Assembly: GCA_014529385.2 (NCBI GenBank)
Contig: CM043943.1
Coordinates: forward strand, 160,034,247-160,098,246
DNA: 64,000 bases
Source: Adiantum capillus-veneris
Taxonomy: Eukaryota; Streptophyta; Polypodiopsida; Polypodiales; Pteridaceae
Reading direction: 5' to 3'
In this document: piece after piece, positions 9,597 through 22,186 of the stretch
Layout of the letters: every line of letters begins with the position of its first letter
Position numbering within the stretch: position 1 is the first letter of the stretch
The notes under the pieces: generated by a model
Told to the model about the DNA's origin: nothing
Database searches by the model: none
What the model saw: the letters and a program-made list of their open reading frames with translations, nothing else
Program-made: the position numbers and the translations under genes

Positions 9597-11709
9597 TTAT
9601 GGACATCTCCATAAAATAGGGATCCATCGATCACTTTCTCCAAGATTTCTAACTTTTTTACGTTTTAGTACAATCCAATCTTTGATTAAAAGAACACAAG
9701 AATCCCAATCTCTCCATGTGTTTTCCTCCTCATGAACTTTCCATATATGAGGATCACTTGCATCAGATTTCAAAATAGCAAGCTTTGTGATTTTGCTGTC
9801 ACATTGTACACATCTTACAACAGCATGCTTGAATTGTATTGTACCATTGTTTTCTAAATGGACTTTGACAATGTCATCATGCTCCAACCACAAGGGTACA
9901 TTCCCACAATTGCCTTCCATTAGTAGCTTAGCCCTCTGCTTTAGGTCCTTAACTTCATATGCAATCAATCTTTGGCTCCTCGGTAATGGCAATGGGATAA
10001 ATTTATGAAGCAAAGAATAGATAGGCCGCACACTATCCCAAGTAAATGGAAGCGATGTTTTCTGAAGAATGCTCATTCCAGTCATTGTATCTATGACTAG
10101 TTCCTCTGAATAATTGTCTCCTGTAATACATTGTTTGTAGTAAGTTGCACCAAAAAACATCATTGATTTCCCATCAAACTGCATGGAGAAGAAAGAGGTT
10201 ATGCGAGCTTTCCAATGACCTCTCTCCTCAGACAAGGTGTCTAACGCGTCCACCTTTACAACTACATCATTGCCAATCTTGAAAAGTTCTCCTTTATAGA
10301 AGACTTTGTCATATGTTTGCACATCACCAAATGAAAAGATTTCATCATCGATGTTCCAAAAGCTCCTTAAGTAGGTAACCTCCTCAGATGTTGGAACCCT
10401 ATAATTACCCCTCCTCTTTGATATTGCAATACCCTTCATAAGAATGTTATCAGTACAAGATGCTCTCTTGCCATACTTTAAGATGTCGTTCCACAACGAT
10501 CTTGCCTTTCCAATAGAAGTAACGTTGAATAGTCCATCAAGATGTGAAGTGCAGCACTCAATGGAGGCCCCGATTGCACAATCAGCTGCAGTAGTTTGAC
10601 CCAATACACTATGCAATTGTTGTAGGACTCTATCACAAGGTAGCAGGGCATCTTTATCATGTTGGATTGCTTGGAATACTTTTGTGAAAAACATTCTCAC
10701 ATAGAATTGTACAAAAGATGCTTCATCATTTATGCTATTTGTTTTGATAGCACTGTACGCTTTCACTAAACGTTCGAACATATAGCACCAATATATGTCA
10801 TGTAGTCCATGCCGCAAAATATCCTCAAGTAGTTCCCCACTTCCAGCTACATGCTCCAAGGGTGATGAGTTTGCTCCTGAGTATTCCTCCTTTCGGATTC
10901 TCCAAGATTGCATCAAGGATTTGATAACCTGAATGTCAGTAGCCGACATTCCATGTTCTCGACTGTAGCCATAAAAGCTATGTGCTATGTCCACCAACAA
11001 GATTCCTAAAGTTTGCATCTCATGCGGAATACCATCTACGACTCTTTACCCTAGCTCCACCAAGGTCACCAAACAGAAGACGTAGCATTTGATCTTGAAC
11101 ACCTATCGGCATTTTATGTTCATCCCATAAACTTTGAAGTTCTACTATTCTCTCTATTAGTTCAAAGAGAACATTAGATGTCCCTTCCTCATTTTCCTCC
11201 CTGCTATCTTGCACGCTAGCATCAGCCTGTAAATGGTCATCACCATCTGCATGATGGTCACCGCCATTTGAATCTTCCATTTTCTCTTCCTCCACGTTGA
11301 GACCTTCACTCCAGGAAGGTGCTACATGTGGCACATCTAAACCAAAATGGAGCTTCAAGCTCCCAAATCTCTTTGAAAGAATTTGGTGTCGATAAAGGGT
11401 TGAAGTATGCACAAACCGCCCGCCATAGCAATAGAAAGAACAGTTGCAGAAAGCCTTCCTTCCATCACTATTGGACTCTTTAGTTCTTTCTACATGTCGA
11501 TCTTCTGTTCGTTCTGTGATGTTATGTGTGACATCCAAATCAATGTCACTTTGTACCCTTCTACGCTTGGTCACAGAAGGATGTAGCTTTCCTAATGAGT
11601 CTTGATTTTGATGAAAATAAAAGGTCCGTTTTGACACCAACTCCCAACCGTTAATAGAGTGTGAACACTTATAATTACACGCGCACTTCCAAGAAGTTAT
11701 TGTGCCCAT
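9597..11709 (-). CDS. TNP2-related protein lacking the catalytic core; dual zinc motif, DUF4218-like and BAH-like blocks
   Basis: Two long open frames meet with an overlap at 11020-11045. Frame 1 starts at ATG 11709-11707 (MGTITSWKCACNYKC) and encodes two copies of a zinc-type motif: C9-x-C11-x3-C15 ending VSKRTFYFHQ, and C88-x-C90-x3-C94 ending VHTSTLYRHQ. An acidic linker follows. Frame 2 (11018-9597, open back to 11045) encodes LEDILRHGLHDIYWCYMFERL, matching the DUF4218-type GP-x-WxxxFER signature of TNP2 C-termini, at its residues 64-84. Residues 235-295 (VFYKGELFKIGNDVVVKV then HWKARITSFF and FFGATYYKQ) resemble a BAH fold. No DGVNPF-type core is present. A single-base frame change in the overlap, or a programmed +1 shift, would join the frames. 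Confidence 0.6.
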
Positions 11710-11861
11710 GACTGCAGACCAAATATAAATATACGTGTGAACTTTTGTACAAATCAAAGAACGTACAACATAAACACCTTTAAATAAGTACATTAGTGAT
11801 CAAATATTATTAAGAGATGCTGAAATAGTCATCCATTTTGCAAGGAGAGTACATAGTAAAC

Positions 11862-12299
11862 TTAATAAGGTGGTTGTGCAGTGGGATATGGTGGAGGCAG
11901 TCGATACAAAATAATTTTTCTTCTAGGAATAATATGTCCTATCACTTTCGCTCTGTCCATCAAGGTGACCATAGACATGGTCTCCTCGTTTGAGCGGTAT
12001 ACTACCTTGTAGCGGTCAACAAGTCCTAGCTTCCTCTTGAGAGTCAAAAGCTTTACATTTACATCCCATGCCATTACATCGTCAATGAAAATGGTTAAAA
12101 CATTCCATTTTCTCCCAGACCTTCCAAACAATAGATATTGGTCTTCTGGCCAAGCACTATCCTGCCCAAACTCATGAAATAAGATTTGTGACTGCAAGTC
12201 TACAAATTCTCTGCGTTTCTCTATAGGATATTCTCGCACTTCACTTATACTTTCACTATCAATGTCATCACATAGTGTTTGCTCACTTTGACCAGCCAT
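11862..12299 (-). CDS. Uncharacterised 145-aa protein
   Basis: This is an intact frame from MAGQSEQTLCDDIDSESISE to PPPYPTAQPPY and a TAA/TAG-type stop at 11862. I chose the internal ATG at 12299-12297 because the upstream residues look like leader and are preceded by AT-rich DNA. The order is an acidic N-terminus, an EKRREF helix, a central beta-rich block (YLLFGRSGRKWNVLTIFIDD, WDVNVKLLTLKRKLGL, RYKVVYRS) and a proline-rich tail. The central block could be a small ubiquitin-like or PB1-like fold, but this is only an impression. It is the first of three same-strand genes, so it may be the first cistron or exon set of the same element. The function is unknown. Confidence 0.45.
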   Translation of the reverse strand: MAGQSEQTLCDDIDSESISEVREYPIEKRREFVDLQSQILFHEFGQDSAWPEDQYLLFGRSGRKWNVLTIFIDDVMAWDVNVKLLTLKRKLGLVDRYKVVYRSNEETMSMVTLMDRAKVIGHIIPRRKIILYRLPPPYPTAQPPY

Positions 12300-12399
12300 C
12301 TGTAGTGGATACCACAAGCAACACTGGCTAGTCAGAGTGACACCCCTTTCAACTTGAAAGCTTAATCTTACCCCTCTCAATTTACAATTCACATTGAAT

Positions 12400-13270
12400 A
12401 ATTCACATCAAGCTATATTCTCAAGACCTAATGTAAGCTAAATACAGCTAGACATGAATACTACTACAAACCTACAAAGCAGAGGCTTAAAATAATCAAA
12501 GAAGTACAATGTAAAATGAATATATTTTTGTAGCAAATACAACTCTTTAGGGTCGTTAGGGAAGACCCTTTAGGGTCTCGCGCTACAAACAAGAGTACAA
12601 ACAAAGACTCTAGAGTGCAATGCTAAATTGAATTGATAAATTTATACCATTCCCAACTATGGCACCAACCACCATTTCCAAATGAACTTTCAATACCAAT
12701 AGCATTTACATTCCAATTCTAATTTCAATACCAGCAGCATTTACATTCCCTCAATACAATCGTAAATGCAAATAAAAGGTGCACACTTTGTAGAATATTG
12801 TGATAAAGGCTTCATTTTTTTGACATAAAAACCGACATGATTCGATGCTTGAAATTACCAATTTGTGCCATTCCTCTGTTTGGCTAAGAAATGTATTTTC
12901 TTTGGTGGAAATTTACAAAGCTCGAAAAAAACCTAGGTTTAGTGTAATCCCACCTACCAATTTTGAGATTTACCTCTAAATTTTATATTTGAAAGTGAGA
13001 AAACCTACAAAATTTGGAAAAATTTACTGTAATTTGGTATAAAAACCTTCAAATTGTGTTGTTTCACATATGTAGGTTTGGCAAGTTTTTGAAAAAATGT
13101 TTTTTTCGAGCACTGGTAAAAAATTGGAAATAAATACCTGGCTGGTAATGGAAACTTGTTAAGGCGGCACTGATCCAGAGACGATGCTTAGCTTCCAATT
13201 CGGTCCGCCACCAATTGCGCCGCACAACTAACCGAAGACGCGCACATCCGAAGGCTTGCAAGAGGAATTC
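12400..13270. other. AT-rich non-coding stretch with a palindromic block at 12534-12587
   Basis: Near 12534-12587, TTTGTAGC and GCTACAAA face each other about 40 bp apart and enclose CTTTAGGGTCGTTAGGG and the stem GACCCT-TT-AGGGTC. Such GC-rich hairpins resemble CACTA subterminal repeats and could mark the upstream end of the three-gene element. The remainder to 13270 shows no gene. Confidence 0.35.
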
Positions 13271-13271
13271 G

Positions 13272-13740
13272 TTCAGCTAGCTGCTGCAAAAGGCGGTCAT
13301 AGCTGATGTTTTAGGGCGGCAAACCACCGTATAACTCTTTGCAACTTCGCACGGACAAGCTGACGAGTTGTATGGCCTTCTTTGATTTGATGTCGCAGGA
13401 ATAACCTCCTACAGACAATTTATGTTGCAGTCGAATGCAGTATCCAGCTAATTAGCTAGCAAGAGCTTACAGCAGGTGGGCACGCAGCTTTATATTATGC
13501 AGCTCATATGATCATGAGTCGGGCCCTGTGCAGCGGCGCGCAGCTGGCTTTTGGACGCTCAGCTGCTGCTGGCAGAGGGCGCTCTTAGCAGATGTTTCAA
13601 AGAAGCGAACCACTATACTCTTTGTAGCTTCGCACGGACCACCTGACGATTACGGCCTTCTTTGATTTGACGTTGCGGGAATAACCTTGTAGAGAGGAGA
13701 TAATATATTGCAGTTCAATATAGATAAATAGCTAGGAAGT
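13272..13740. repeat. Diverged ~190-bp direct duplication
   Basis: The block at 13272-13460 (CTTCGCACGGAC, GGCCTTCTTTGATTTGA, GGAATAACCT, then TGCAGT) recurs at 13556-13740 in the same order with about one fifth of positions changed. No coding frame is conserved. Confidence 0.65.
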
Positions 13741-13932
13741 GAATATTAAAAGGCAGCTTATTAATACAACATGTAGTGGGCACGCAAGTCGGGCTGCACT
13801 GTAGCGCTAGCTAGCGGTTTGATTGTGCGAGAAGCAGCACGCGATCTTAGCAAAGGCAGTAGGAGGAGCTGCGAAATGGGGGTCCTCGGAGATGGTGTGG
13901 AGAGTGCACGTGGGCTTCCAAGAGCGGCAAGG

Positions 13933-14053
13933 GGTGCCAACCTTTGGGGCCAATATGGTGTCATTGTTTACAGGTTTTCTCAAGTGCAGTAAGAGTAAAG
14001 AAATACCACAAGAGGTGCCAACATTTGGAGCCAACAAGGTGTCATTGTTTACT
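13933..14053. repeat. Short direct repeat, 39-bp unit
   Basis: GGTGCCAACCTTTGGGGCCA-to-GTCATTGTTTAC at 13933-13971 is repeated at 14015-14053 with four or five changes. The flanking DNA shows no gene. Confidence 0.7.
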
Positions 14054-14524
14054 TGACACAAGCGAGGGTGATGTAAAGGCTTACAAGAAAGGAGTGACAG
14101 CCAACACAATAGACGGCAGGTGCTACGAGCAACAAAGGGAAGGCAGGGCAGGGGCAGTCAAGGCTGTGTCGGTCAGACAATGCTAGCTGGCCAGGATGGG
14201 GTAGCAACAGGTTGAGCAGCTTGTATAAAGCTTGCACAATTCCATAGTGTGGACCATTTTATTTGTGGACGGTGGTCTAAACCTGTCTGAGCCAGAGTCC
14301 ATGACACATGGAGAACACGTGCTTTCTATTAGGATGGATAAGCTAAAGTTTTTGGATTTATGTTCTAGCCAATTGTGTCATATTGTAGCTTTGCAACAAG
14401 CACACAAGCTTTTCAATTAGAAGGATACTGATCTGATGCAGCATTTGCTCAGAGTAATGTAGAACCTATTGACATGCATGAATGCAAGAAAAAAATGACT
14501 TGAAAAACAGACTCTGTAGAAAAA

Positions 14525-15656
<1,132 letters not shown>

Positions 15657-15692
<36 letters not shown>
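15657..15692. repeat. (GA)n microsatellite
   Basis: An uninterrupted GA tract of about 36 bp. Confidence 0.95.
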
Positions 15693-15698
<6 letters not shown>

Positions 15699-17440
15699 TG
15701 AAATGAAATAAAATGTTAATACAGTTGGCCTCTTCAAAAGGTCCTTTTTTTAATATTGATGGATCTAATCCAATGCCTTGGTATAAAAAAAACTGACATA
15801 AAGTGAGACTAAAATCATCATCATCAATGCCCGAGGACACCGGCATCGGGTCAATGTCCGCCAATGCAAATAGTCGTACTGAGCGTCTCCCATATATGTC
15901 GTTCTAGAATTGTCATGACCCTCTATGGAGCCTCCATTGATGTTGTGGTCTCCCTCGTAGACATAGGCATCGAGCTCTCTAAGCTCAATGGCTCAATCAA
16001 CTAATATACCTCTGGTATAAGTTGGCTCTGAAGTGCTCTAAAGGAATCAGTGATCTCCCTCTATTCAAGATGTAAACTACCACTCAATTCAGGTGTGAAC
16101 GTGGGCCTTCTCCTACGAATGGGTGCATTCACCTCTTCGAGCTGTGATCTTACACTTTGGGGCTTGTCAGAGTTGGGTAACTATGGTACACAATTGTGAT
16201 CTTGGATACAACCCACACATGAGCTAGGCACGAAGATGGCTTTCTATATAGCGCGCCTTCTCCAGCTTGCGAAGGACGACGTTGTGACAAGACACCAGCT
16301 TCAATACAACGGAGTACCAACAGAGGTCAGGACACGTCCTGTTAACTATAAGATATGAGGCCGCTTCCATTGCTTGTCCAGAGCGGGATTTGGACCACTC
16401 TCTAGAGTCATGGGGAATGAGGACCAGAGATAATAACCGATGCCTGGGATTTTTTTTTGCTCGAGCTGCGCACGCACAGAAAGAGCCTGACAAGAGGAGA
16501 AGCTAGTGAGTGTCAAGGCGGATCACAGACTTCTTTAGAGCGGGCACTAAACCATCGGAGCAGCTACTACCACAGCAGATCCCACATTCTCCTCACACCA
16601 GAGGCACATTGATCAACCAAGTGACAGAGCTAGGATTAAGATCCAGATGCCCACGACTGGCAGAGGACTACACAGCATCGAGGGAGGCCGCATCAAAGAA
16701 TCAAGATCACTATGGCTCGACATGCACGACGCCCGATCATACTATTGACCATGGAGGAGGTTGATGAGATATCTGAGTGAAATATTTGAGCTTTGGGAGT
16801 GCTATCATGTCGGCAAGCATCTGAAGTACTGTCCAGCTTGATGATCTATGAAATATTACCACGGTTTGAAAGATCTTTGATACTCCTTTCTGGGTCTGTC
16901 CGGCTTGCTGCTACGCGGGCATACTACGCGGAATGAAAATGGTGTGAATCTTGAGAATTAGGCATGGGACCTGTTGTATATCATTTCCATGAACATTGAA
17001 GGATGGTCGAGGGCACAGGGTTGTTGAATCTCCATGTGCTATACTTGGAGCGGCATAATGCTGGTCATAACTAGTTGCACTTGCAGAAACAAGCTGAGTA
17101 AGGTAGTTGAAGTTGTACATACTATTCATCTAGCCACTGGGTCTTGTTGCACACAAAGCTGCTATGATTGCTACACGGGGAAGTCACAGAGGCTTCACTG
17201 CAAAAGAAAGTCGATGCCAATATGCCGATGAGGCAAACAGTGACATTGTCGACCTTCTATTGCTAGAATGAATAGGGAGGAGCTTTGGCCTAGAGACTCT
17301 ATGCTACTGAAGAATGCGCTCACCATGTCAACGAGGTAGTCTTTTCTTCATGGCTCTTTGCTTTCATGTGAACAGGTATAAGGTGCCAGTACAATAGCTA
17401 GTTGGGCACAAGCAACAATTAATGCATTCCAAGAGGTGAC
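15693..17440. other. No convincing gene
   Basis: Short open frames occur on both strands (for example 16224-16493 and 16510-16764). None starts well, carries a family motif or continues through splice sites. The region lies downstream of the PPR debris and may be decayed gene or transposon sequence. Confidence 0.4.
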
Positions 17441-17442
17441 AC

Positions 17443-17990
17443 TCCAAGCACTTTTTGTGCTTTCTCAAGCGCACCACATTAAGCATACATGTCGACCAAG
17501 ACGGTGCAAGGCACGACATCTTTTATCTTGCAAAGAGCCACATGCCTTCAAGATGCATGCGTAGGTGATTGCATCGAAACATAGGCCCTCGCTTCGCATC
17601 TGCTGACATTGTGAACAGAACACCTGATAGGGAGCATGATAGATTTGAAAGTCGTCAACGCCTGTGATCGATGTGTGATTAAAAAATCTTGCAACATGTG
17701 ATGCTTGTGTAGGTGATTGCATCTATGCATGCATAGGTGATTGCAACATGAGAGAGGCCCTCACCTTGCATCTAAATTTTGACTGCAACGATTAGAAAAG
17801 CGCGACAGAGCCACATGCCTTCTAGATGCCTGTGCGTAGGTGATTGCAGCTGGAGAGAGGCCCTCACTTTGCATCTGGATTTTGACTTCCAGGCCATAGC
17901 AGCTAATTAATCTCCTAATAAGTTTCTTAAGCGTAGGGTAAATGCACACTATTTTGGAGCACAGAAGAAAAGCATAGAAAGAGAAGGGTA
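17443..17990 (-). pseudogene. Plant PPR protein fragments
   Basis: Reading the minus strand, QMQSEGLSPAAITYA (about 17885), a second degenerate SHVAITYACI (about 17745), and MRSEGLCFDAITYACILKACGSLQD (about 17605) are successive copies of a PPR helix-turn-helix start. The series ends with VLVDMYA, a TAA, then CGALEKAQKVL (17498-17444), the classic MYAKCG-LEKA PPR motif with the Lys codon changed to a stop. PPR proteins bind organellar RNA and are greatly expanded in ferns. Stops and frame changes between the pieces show this one is dead. The DNA word encoding AITYACI has been locally copied at least three times. Confidence 0.75.
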
Positions 17991-18168
17991 ATCTGTAGAC
18001 CCACATCCAGCAATGCTTGTTACTTCCTTTAGCTAGTACTAGCTAGAAAAAAGTCACAGCCTCTTGTAGCAATTACTCCTGTGAATATGTGTGTGGAAAT
18101 TATAACGTGCTGTGATGATGGCTTTGGTTGAAAGGAGGAGCGTCAAAAAGATGTTACTCGCTTTATAG

Positions 18169-18272
<104 letters not shown>

Positions 18273-18313
18273 CAGTGGCCAGAGACAAACCTGCAAACAA
18301 AGCTCCGAGCTAA

Positions 18314-18546
18314 CAAAGTAATGAAGCTTTTGAATAATGCTTAGATCTTAATTTGAGCGTGACACAAAAAAGAACTAATGGTTTAGTCCCCACATTTTTA
18401 AAGAGTAGCCACGTGGGTTAATGAGAGCGCAGTGCTGTGATTTTACCTTGTACGCTAACAAAGTAATGAATCTTTTGAATAATGCTCTAGATCTTAATTT
18501 GAGCGTGACACAAAAATGAACTAATGGTTTAGTCCCCACATTTGTA
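18314..18546. repeat. ~88-bp direct repeat, 145 bp apart
   Basis: ACAAAGTAATGAA(G/T)CTTTTGAATAATGC through TTAGTCCCCACATTT occurs at 18314-18401 and 18459-18546, about 95 percent identical. Confidence 0.85.
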
Positions 18547-19960
18547 GACGAGGTCTAGATGAGTAGCTTGAAGTTTGCATGTACAATGGAGACTTGAGGT
18601 AGATCTACTTGTGCATCACATTGATGGAAAGAACCTCTAAAATATAATGTGGATGTGTGGAATAGCATGTCGAAAAGTGAAAGGATTTTTCAATGAACAA
18701 GAGAAACCTCATGAGCCACAATAACATCACAAACAGCTTATTAAGGAGCCACAAACACAACACTAAGGTTTCTAGACCCAATAAAAAGGTGAAGTTGACC
18801 ACATGCTATTGAAGTGTCTATTTGGTCAATAGAGAGTATCATCACAAGCTAGCAAGATGGAACAAATCATACCCATATGGAGAAACCTCTTTCTCATTGT
18901 AGAAATTATTTAGTTAAATTCATCAGCGTCCTTGTGATCATTTATGTACTCTCTCTTTCACCCTCAGTTTGATATAGAACAGAGCTTGTTACGCTTACCA
19001 TACTAATGTGTTGAAGCCTATGTACTTCTTGTGATAAAAGAAGGGATAAAGTTTGCAAAGTGTAACTCCAAATATTAGTAAGGATGTCTGGTATCTTGCA
19101 TTTAGTAAATGAATAAAATGCTTTTGTGAATCCCTAACAAAGGGTTCAAATAACTAGCAATGACATTCGAATAGAAAACATGACAGTTCATGTTTTTGTA
19201 ATAGAAAAAATCAGCACTTGATAAGATCTTCTAGAGTCATAGCATTAAAATAATCCACTGTTTTTTTGCATGAATTATTTAAGATATGTACTTGAAAAGG
19301 TGCAAATTATCTTGATGTTTTCTTTATGATTAATGGTGGTTTTTTTGTGTGTTTAGATAGTTTAACGTGTCAAATAAGAGTTACCTTGCAGGGACCCTTT
19401 TGAAAATGAAACCTAAATCGGTGTTCTAGTAACAATTTGGTGTTATTCAAAGGGTATGAGTATTCAAAGTAAGCCAATAAAATCTCAAATCTCATGTCAT
19501 AATAATCAATATCTAATTCTCCTAAATGATTTTCTCATATTAAACTGATCATTTAATGTGGGGAAGGCCAGGGGAGAAAAAGCTAGAATATTGGTTAAGC
19601 TAGCAGACCGGCCACAGTAGGGATCCAAAGGAGGTAAAATAGGGATCCAAAGGGGGGGCCATCTGCAAAAGAGCCATGTGCAACAATGGGCTGAAAAGAC
19701 CCTAAGGTTCAGCCCATTAAGACTTCCAAAATGCTAAGGTTCCAAAATTCAAAGGTTGTGTCCAAAGGTCAACCCTAGGGAAAATTGGATGCTTTGTGTG
19801 TGCCCTAAAAGTCTTTGCACATCCCTACATGGGAGGGGGCGAGCCCTAAAGGTAGGGGATGAGAGAGAAAGCCACACACACACACACACACAGGCTCCCT
19901 TTACACAAAGGGAATGAGGGACACATGTCAGCTCCCTAGGCCAGATGCCCACAAGGTGTG
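18547..19960. other. No gene seen
   Basis: AT-rich intergenic sequence without recognisable coding potential. A CA tract lies near 19872-19891. Confidence 0.45.
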
Positions 19961-19992
19961 CCCAATTTCTATTGGATGACCCTTGAAGTGGA

Positions 19993-20298
19993 CCAATGAG
20001 AATTAAGCTAGAGTAAATCTAGTCTAATTAATTTAAAAACATTTAATAAAAGAAACCAATGAGAATTAAGTCTCCTAGAAGACTATTGGGAAGTCTCCCA
20101 AGGGGTCCAATGAGCATTCAGGAGCCCCATGGCTTGCCTGATTCCTATTGGCCAGGAGGCAAAGGGGTCCAATGAGAGTTTAGTTTAATTATTTAATTAC
20201 CTAAAGCTCTCACAAAAGGGGAAAGGGGGACACATGTCAGAAGGCTATCACTTATGCTGCTTAATTGTAATTGGCTTGACTTGGGGAGGGCCAATGAG
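19993..20298. promoter_or_regulatory. Cluster of CCAATGAG repeats
   Basis: CCAATGAG starts at 19993, 20056, 20107, 20169 and 20291. Inverted ATTGG words lie near 19970, 20085 and 20148. The first copies continue as AATTAAG and later ones as degenerate versions, so these are diverged short repeats. CCAAT is the NF-Y core, and such arrays occur in promoters and LTR U3 regions. Downstream DNA to about 21060 shows no long reading frame but ends in an AATGAAATG-rich stretch like an LTR or 3' UTR. Confidence 0.4.
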
Positions 20299-21059
20299 GC
20301 TTCAGCAAGAGCAATTAGCAAGAGGGCTCGCCCAAGAGAGAGAGAGAAGGGGCTGATTTTTGCAAGGCATTATCACACACACACTCACACAAGCTCATGT
20401 GTGAAGAAAGAGAAGACTATCTCTTCCCAAGCTTTAATGGAGAACTCATCACCTACTCCAAGCTTGTGAGATAGAAGCCTACATCAACACTCTCTTGGCA
20501 TGTGGATGCAAATCCAACCAAGAGCCAAGCTTCAATGCATGCTCATCTCCTCTACCAAGCTAATTACTAAGCTAAGCTATGCTACATATGAGTGATTATG
20601 TGAGGAGACGTACATCTTTCTCGTAAGATACTTCTTCTTCCTCTCAATCTACTCTCAGACCCTGCTATCTCTCACCATCTTTGAAGGTGTGTGAGGTCTT
20701 GGGTCTGAAACGGGGATAATTCAAGTTGTGTTTGTTAAGTGTTTTGCTTAGTGCATGAAGTTTCCATCTTCATTGCACTAGCTAGTCTTGAAGGAACACA
20801 AAGAATTGTATTGTACAATGTCTCTCTTGATGGGAGAAACCATAATACAAAGCCTTTTGGAGGGGGGACTGGCTCCATGAAAATCCGGTCCTCAACTATT
20901 GTCAATAGCTTAATTTCTCTCTCTTTTGAAAGTATTGTCGATGCTATCTAACTAGGTGTTATGCTTTTTGTTGCTCTCTCCACCCAAGCACTCTTGTAAT
21001 TTTCATTAGGAATCTATTCTAATGAAATGCCCACTATGTTCATGCTAATTTCCGCTACA

Positions 21060-21820
21060 CATAAGTTATTAGGCCATTAAATGTTACAGCTCAACTCTCA
21101 TTTTTAAAAATGGGACTTGAATAAGTCCCAAAATTCCTAAATTGGTGTTATCAACTAAGCTTGTTGAAAACTTTGAAGAAATCTAGGTTTTAAATATACC
21201 TCCACATTGATATTTTGACCTTGTATTCTAGCATAATCTGGAAGATGTAAATATTTTGATTTAATAAATTTATAACTTGATGCTAGTGGCCCAAGCTTGT
21301 GAAGAAGTTAATGAGACTTTTGAATAATCAACACAACGTGGACTGTACTTGTAGGGTATCCAACTTACATTTGAATTGGATGTTTTTTTCGTATAGATTT
21401 TTATCTAGTTTGTGTTAAGAATTGTATCATTAATATTATTTGGATGAATATAACATAAATTATTCAAAAAATTTACAATAATCTCCATCATTCTGTAATA
21501 TCTTTTCCTCTCTAAGGACAATGTGTGCAGTTGTGGTACTTGCATATCAATGATAGAGTGTGTGAGATGTAAAATGTTTTGATCCCTTTCCTTTTATAGG
21601 TTCGTCTACAACTATGAGACTTTATTTTTTTTTCTTATTTGTATTAGTAACAAATATATCAATTAAGAAACTTATTGATATCGAACGAGTAACCATGATA
21701 TTTCTCAATAATTAGTTGTTTAACTATGCTTAATGAATTTTTACTAAAATGACATTAGGGACAGACAAACTTACTACAATTACTTGATCCATTGTAAGTG
21801 ATAAATAACTAGATGAAACA
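21060..21820. other. No gene seen
   Basis: AT-rich sequence with no family motif on either strand. Confidence 0.45.
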
Positions 21821-21827
21821 CCCTTTT

Positions 21828-22080
21828 CTATATAGGAGTTTATAAACTACCAGATGAGGATGCCAAAGAGCTGGCTACTATATAGGAGTTCATAACTTAC
21901 TAGATGAACTTACTAGATAAGGACGTCCAAGAATAGGTTTCTATATAGGAGTTTATGACTTACTATATGAACTTACTAGATCAACATGTCCAAGAGCAAG
22001 TTGCTATATAGGAGTTTGTGATTTGCTAGATGAATTAGAAAATTGCTAGCTTCGTTGCTAGATTAAATGTGAAAACTCCT
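21828..22080. repeat. Tandem CTATATAGGAGTT array
   Basis: CTATATAGGAGTT starts at 21828, 21878, 21941 and 22004 (spacing 50, 63, 63 bp). Each copy is followed by TTA/CATAACTTAC-like words. ACTTACTAGAT occurs at 21895, 21908 and 21971. The same two motifs, partly in the opposite orientation, make up the array at 6925-7210, so both belong to one element family. Confidence 0.65.
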
Positions 22081-22186
22081 ACTTGTAACTAGGAATTATT
22101 GAGCATGTACTCTAACTTGCTATCTAGAAACACGTCCAAAGCTCCTTGTGCTCGTCGACTGCAGCATGACAGGAATACGTTTTTTT

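Noticed and set aside
16510-16764. Frame beginning SRRITDFFR, resembling a PCNA-interacting peptide
   Set aside because: There is no ATG, no supporting domain and no splice context; one short motif is not enough.
21828-22080. CRISPR-like array
   Set aside because: Spacing is 50-63 bp with similar, not unique, spacers and degenerate repeats; this is a tandem transposon-type array.
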